Source of the DNA: Isoetes taiwanensis
Taxonomy: Eukaryota > Streptophyta > Lycopodiopsida > Isoetales > Isoetaceae
DNA: 64,000 nucleotides
Direction of reading: 5' to 3'
Assembly (NCBI GenBank): GCA_021234155.1
Contig: JAJEKV010000003.1
Location: 7,008,413-7,072,412 of the forward strand
Shown here: in pieces, positions 59,633 through 64,000 of the stretch
How the letters are laid out: each line of letters starts with the position of its first letter
Position numbering within the stretch: the stretch's first letter is position 1
Made by a program: the position numbers and the translations under genes
The notes under the pieces: model-generated
Database searches by the model: none
What the model was told of the DNA's origin: nothing
What the model saw: only the letters and a program-made list of their open reading frames with translations

Positions 59633-59897
59633 TCATCTATCGGCCTTCTTTATAAATCTATTCTTGGACGCTAAAAATCTATTCTCCGCGGATGCTAAAA
59701 ATCTATTCTTATTCTTATTCTTTATAAATCGGGCCAGGTGCAAGTTCTTTGGCATGCAAGTTACTCTCTTGGCATAGAGTGCACAAGCCAAGGAGTCTTT
59801 AAAGTGCTGGACTATCTCCTGCTCCATAGCTTCTTGTAGGGCGAGAAGCATGTCATCTGTTAACTGCTTGTCGAATTCGTGCAGAATCTCCTCTAGA
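59633..59897 (-). pseudogene. Divergent histone H3-like fragment, copy 3
   Basis: Same reading as copy 2 from EEILHEF to LARFI and the same repeat-derived tail. Identity with copy 2 shows that the H3-like frame was open when the segment duplicated. Confidence 0.75.
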
Positions 59898-60130
59898 AAT
59901 ATCTAATTTCTCTGGCTGCTCATTCAAACACAGAGTCTCTGCTCCGCTTGATGAATTTCTTGGGCCATTGGGATTTTTCCAGGGAGGTTTTAGGGTGTTC
60001 TCCTTGGCTGGCCTCCCACCTTCAACATATCACACCTTGTGCTCATGATGATACTTAGAATACGACGCATCATACATTTTCATGTATGCCTCGCATTCTA
60101 CCAGTTTGTGTTTATACTTCCTGTCCTCCT

Positions 60131-60623
60131 TCAGGGTGTATGATTCTCGAGTTGTCTTGCCTGATGTCTTGGCGTCGGGATTAGGCCAAGCTGGAAAGGG
60201 TGATGGCATGCCGGGTTCTTTGGTTTTGACAGTCCCTCCTCTGCCTCCGTGTACTTTGGTAGTCTGTAAACGTCGTCAGACTCAGCGTCGAACAATGGAT
60301 GTTCGGCCTGCCTCTTGGAGATATTGATCCCGATACTGGCATCTTCTTTGGCCTCCTCTTTGGGGCCGAATCCTTGCCTTTTTCTACCCTTGGCCTTGCT
60401 AGCTCTTCCCTTTCTGCCATCCTTTGCTTCTTTTCTTCTCTTTTCTTCTTCTTGATTCTTCAGAGGCATCGAGCCTCCTTCTCTGACGGCTCCTCCTTTT
60501 GATCATCCTTCTATTCGTTTCTGGAGTTCTATTCTCCATTCTCCTCCATTTCTTGGCCTCTCGAGCCTTCTGTTCGGCAGCAAGGGCGCTCTTCTTTTCC
60601 TGTTTATTTGCCTTCCTCACCAT
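60131..60623 (-). CDS. Very basic ORF (unrecognised), copy 3
   Basis: Frames 60623-60399 (74 codons, MVRKANKQ start) and 60469-60131 (112 codons) overlap, as in copies 1 and 2. Conservation of both frames across three copies reflects recent duplication rather than selection. Confidence 0.4.
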
Positions 60624-61227
60624 TTATTTAGTAAGGGCCATGTTTGACATCAGCTCAATTGCCTCACTGGCGTCCTAAAATTGGCTTGTAGGCTGGAGTT
60701 CGACCAAACATAAAGGGAAACACAAATGGCAAATCCTAAGGTGTCTATTTATAGGGTTGGAAATTTTAGGATATCTACTGGAAAATTCATGTTATCTAGC
60801 TATTGAGAACTTCAGTATTTGGTAGCTTAGAGTACATTATTTTCTTTAGGTATAATTATTCCCACTACTTACAGTGTGGACCTGGATGCCTTTTGGAATT
60901 TCCAAAAATGTGCTAGGTGCAATGTTTGAGTGGTGACACTTTTGATCCTTAATTTATCTTTTCCTTTTAGTTTCTTAGTGTCCTAATACGTTTTCCTAGC
61001 TCAGTTTTTTATTTGAAGCTTACTGATCCTATCTTATCGCAGTGTAACCCTATCATTCCTGGTTAACTATGGTCCACTACTCAAAGTGTGCGCCATAAGG
61101 CATTTTGGAACTTCCAAAAGTGCGTTGCGCGTACTGTATGAGTAATGACATTCCTAATGGCCAAAATTTTCAAGTTCTAATAAAATTTAATCTTATATTT
61201 GCTATGTATCCTAGTTAATTCCTTATA

Positions 61228-61427
61228 AACCATCATTCAATTAAATTGGGTTTATGTCTTAATTTTGGGACAAATTTCATATTGCATGTTTTTAGTAGCA
61301 TATTCAAATTCACACATTTCACCTCAAAATTATGAAAACGTAATATCATGTTATTTACAAAATAGTCAATATTTCACAATATAGCACCATATCATAAAAA
61401 CGTGATAACAAAAATTTACATAGTTAT
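61228..61427. other. Unique sequence after the end of the tandem array
   Basis: AT-rich, no gene. It starts at the point where copy 3 loses homology with copies 1 and 2. Confidence 0.5.
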
Positions 61428-63857
61428 TCAACTTTCTTCAAGCACCCCCAATGATATCATAGCCTTCTTCCTGACATCCTGAGGTATTGTAATTCTCGCA
61501 TTTCTAGCTGGAATAGTGTTTGGAGTCCATGAGTACAAAACACTTTCATAGTCTAGCCAAAGATCAGGATCTTTTCGGTTTCTCCTCCATTTCTTTGTCC
61601 AACAAATGAAAGTACCTTTCTTTATCCGATCGTTGGTCAACCCGATGCTTTGGACACCACCATTCCACCCGCACATGGTTGAAGTTAATATTACCTTCTT
61701 CTTTGCAAATATCGGAGATAGTGAACCCCAACCACCTTTGGATATGTATCTAAATCTGTTGGCTTTACTACCACAAATTGGTGGCATTCCAAGTCGATTG
61801 GAAGGTTCATAAGCATCCATGCCTAGAAACTTTGGCCTATTGTTCTTAGGACCAACATAGTGTTTGTCGGAAGGAGGAGGAGCATATTGCTTGCGAATGC
61901 TACTTACAGTGTCATCAAAATCCTCAACACTGCTAAGGTCTTCCACCTAGTTTTAGGCAACCACCCTTCTTTCAATTCATCGAGGGGATGTGTCTATCTC
62001 CCCAACGGGTTAATCACCTTCTTCCGGTAAGCCACCAAGGCGCGGTTGGTGTCATACGGATTGGTTTGCCAATGCTTTATATAGTCTTGGATTCCTTCCT
62101 TAGTCAATCCCAATTGCTTCACTTCTTGATGGGTTTTTAAAGCTTTTGGTTGACCTAGAGGTATCATAGGCTTGCCATTCTCATCTCGCCATATTTCCTC
62201 CCCTCCTCTCCACTCATCCTCGAAGGTCTCATCTTCCATTGGAAGATTGGAATCCCATCTCTCACCCAAAAAGTGAGGTAGAGGCCTGGAATGACCTTCA
62301 AGATCCAATGTATAACCATCCACAAAGCTCTTCCAATCGGGCACTTCTTCTATGAGAGAAGCTATAGGGTTTGGAGTAGTGCATTCATGCAAGATTTCCA
62401 TTAGCCTAGGAAAGTTGGTCCTTGTTTTTGCTTCAGTATACAACTATATTTGCCAAATAATGCATCCACATCCTCATGGGTATGCCGGGCATAAGAAACC
62501 CTAAATTAACTCTTTCAAATATCCCCACCGGTGTTAAGTAGGATAGGAAAGAAAACATCCACTGTTCTTATTTTGGCCGGCACAATTATCAAGTTGCAAG
62601 AGAAACCTTTTGGGTAGATCTTGAGGTTTTAGCACGTGAAGTTGAAGCTCCAACATGTTCATTAGACCCATGCTTCCTAAACCTTGCCTTCTTTGAACTT
62701 TTCAATATTGTTAGGGTTTCCATCTAACAATGCTCTATGTAGTGCTGGCTATTTGTAAGGTCTGGAGGTGACCATTGTATCCATTTTCATAGTTTCTCAA
62801 ACACCTCATGATACTCCCAATATGAAAATCTGGACCATCACTCCACAACTCCAAACTAAAATGGCCATAGTAGGTTTGATTACGCCCATGCAAGATTGCC
62901 CCGATCATTGAGATCGTAAAAGGGTATGATCTTCCACATGACTTTGGTATGTACTTGAATTGTGGAAGACAAGTCTTTTGCTGGTCCATCTTGTCATGTA
63001 TAATACATAAATAGTTATTGGGTTCCAATGCGGATAAAGTCCTCCACATCCAATAACATGATCTACATGATAGTTGGTGGGTCATATGGTCCTTCATATG
63101 CTCCCTTATCCTAGCCCTTTGACTAGGTTGCACGGTCTTATCAAGAGTCTCCTTCAACTTAGCACATAAATTGCACTTTGCAAAGTTGTTTGAAGTTGCT
63201 ATGGTGACATGATTGAAATGCTTCTTCCATAACCTACTAAAGCTAGGTTGGGATATTGGAAGAATTCCCAATTCTCGAAGTAGGGAATTCACTTCTTCAA
63301 AATACTCTTTTTGAGTACAATGTGATGGCAACCTTTTCTCAACAACTGCTCTTCCCTTTTCATCCCTTCTGCTTTTGTGTGGCATAGACTCTGCATTGAA
63401 ATCAATATATTTTCAAATATCTCCTGGCAGCCGGGGTCCTAGGCATTGGTCTCAACAAACCATTATTTCCATGTAAAAGCAATCTGTTCCCCTACACTTT
63501 GTTTTTTTTTGCCAATTATGCCATGAAGAAGTTGGAATTGCATGGATACTCTGCCATGCTTTTGCACATATCCATTTGCCTAGCAAAGGGTATCTTTTCT
63601 GTTTGGGTTTCTTTCATCTTGAAGTGCATGCTTTCGAAGATTGTGTACATGTAGGTCCTCCTCTCATCAGCGGTGTACTCTTGAAAAGTGGCTCTTGCTT
63701 CCACCAATTGTTCTATTGTGAAGAATTGCATACAATCACTCAACAACAATCGAGGCCCCTAACCTTCACCATTGTCTCACGTTTGGTGTCACTAATCAAC
63801 TTGGCTCTTTTTGCTAGGATAATGTCGCGGGCGCGATACTTCTCCCCTTTTGCCTAG
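61428..63857 (-). pseudogene. Uncharacterised LQLDNC/HTHED-motif gene (DUF7869-like, transposon-associated family)
   Basis: Minus-strand blocks in order: 63749-63516 (SDCMQFFTIEQLVEARATFQ); 63385-62735 with LPSHCTQKEYFEEVN, PSFSRLWKKHFNHV, a zinc-knuckle-like FAKCNLCAKLKE, CIIHDKMDQQKT and HFSLELWSDGPDF; about 62620-62450 in shifted frames with FLLQLDNCAGQNKN and HTHEDVDALFGK; 62443-61994 (EVPDWKSFVDGYTLD); and 61946-61428. The LDNCxxxNKN and HTHEDID-type motifs define a widespread family of repeated genes of unknown function, annotated DUF7869 in many plants, and often considered transposon-derived. At least two frameshifts near 62450-62620 disable it. The upstream end lies near or beyond 63857. 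Confidence 0.6.
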
Positions 63858-64000
63858 GTTTAGAGTTCAAGCGCCAATGGATCAATATCAAGACAATCAT
63901 TGTCCCCAACAACCTCGGGCTCACGGAAAAATATAATCCTCCACAAATTGAACACTACTTATAGGCCATGCCATGATGCAAGGAACCTCAATTGCTTGAC

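Larger units (their letters stand above)
53749..61227. repeat. Tandem segmental duplication, truncated copy 3
   Basis: It matches copy 1 positions 1 to about 7508 and then stops abruptly after CCTTATA. Copies 1 and 2 continue with TTAAGATGG, whereas here the sequence changes to an unrelated block. The copy includes the PPR scrap, the Helitron 3' end, the minus-strand B3 gene, the catalase pseudogene, the H3-like fragment and the basic ORF. The MITE and both hAT loci are missing. Confidence 0.93.

Noticed and set aside
1-64000. CRISPR arrays, tRNA or rRNA genes, organellar or bacterial insertions
   Set aside because: No spaced identical short repeats, cloverleaf-forming segments or organelle-like genes were seen. 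All direct repeats are explained by segmental, minisatellite or transposon structure.

Overview
The window is plant nuclear DNA. It is AT-rich, with GT..AG introns, B3-domain genes and remnants of catalase, histone H3 and myosin XI, inside a dense nest of plant transposons: hAT, Helitron, LINE, LTR and MITE. I see no tRNA, rRNA, CRISPR array or bacterial operon. The species cannot be told from sequence alone. A large-genome, repeat-rich land plant fits best.

Layout. The dominant structure is a head-to-tail tandem segmental duplication with a unit of about 26.6-27.2 kb. Copy 1 is 1-27185, copy 2 is 27186-53748, and a truncated copy 3 is 53749-61227. At 61227/61228 the repeat stops and unrelated sequence begins, carrying a broken minus-strand gene of the uncharacterised family with the LQLDNC...HTHED motifs (61428-63857). 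Each unit holds, left to right: a PPR-motif scrap; a Helitron 3' end; a minus-strand three-exon B3 gene; a minus-strand catalase pseudogene; a minus-strand divergent histone-H3-like fragment with a very basic ORF upstream; short foldback hairpins; a hAT-type MITE; the tail of a hAT transposase (locus A) with a poly(A) retroposon in its 3' region; a 21-bp minisatellite; a minus-strand coiled-coil/RING-like gene; and, divergently, a hAT transposase pseudogene (locus B) split by a Helitron. The same retroposon follows locus B, then a second B3 gene on the plus strand.

The units differ by clean, datable events. Copy 1 alone has a 5'-truncated LINE with a 15-bp target duplication (14990-16110), and a truncated LTR retroelement flanked by a duplication of about 450 bp (18844-22946). 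Copy 2 alone has a complete non-autonomous Helitron (41091-43075) containing a polypyrimidine tract of about 1.8 kb, and an insertion of about 2.3 kb (44034-46376) carrying introns and exons of myosin XI and a PLA2-like exon. Copies 1 and 2 also have complementary deletions in the plus-strand B3 gene. Copy 1 supplies the empty sites for the two copy-2 insertions, and copy 2 supplies them for the two copy-1 insertions.

Many small differences between otherwise near-identical copies cluster at CAG/CTG trinucleotides. That pattern looks more like long-read consensus error at methylated CHG sites than evolution, so single frameshifts in the B3, RING-like and hAT frames should not be over-read. The plausible working host genes are the B3 genes. 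Nearly everything else is transposon or pseudogene. No autonomous Helitron Rep/helicase and no complete reverse transcriptase is present.
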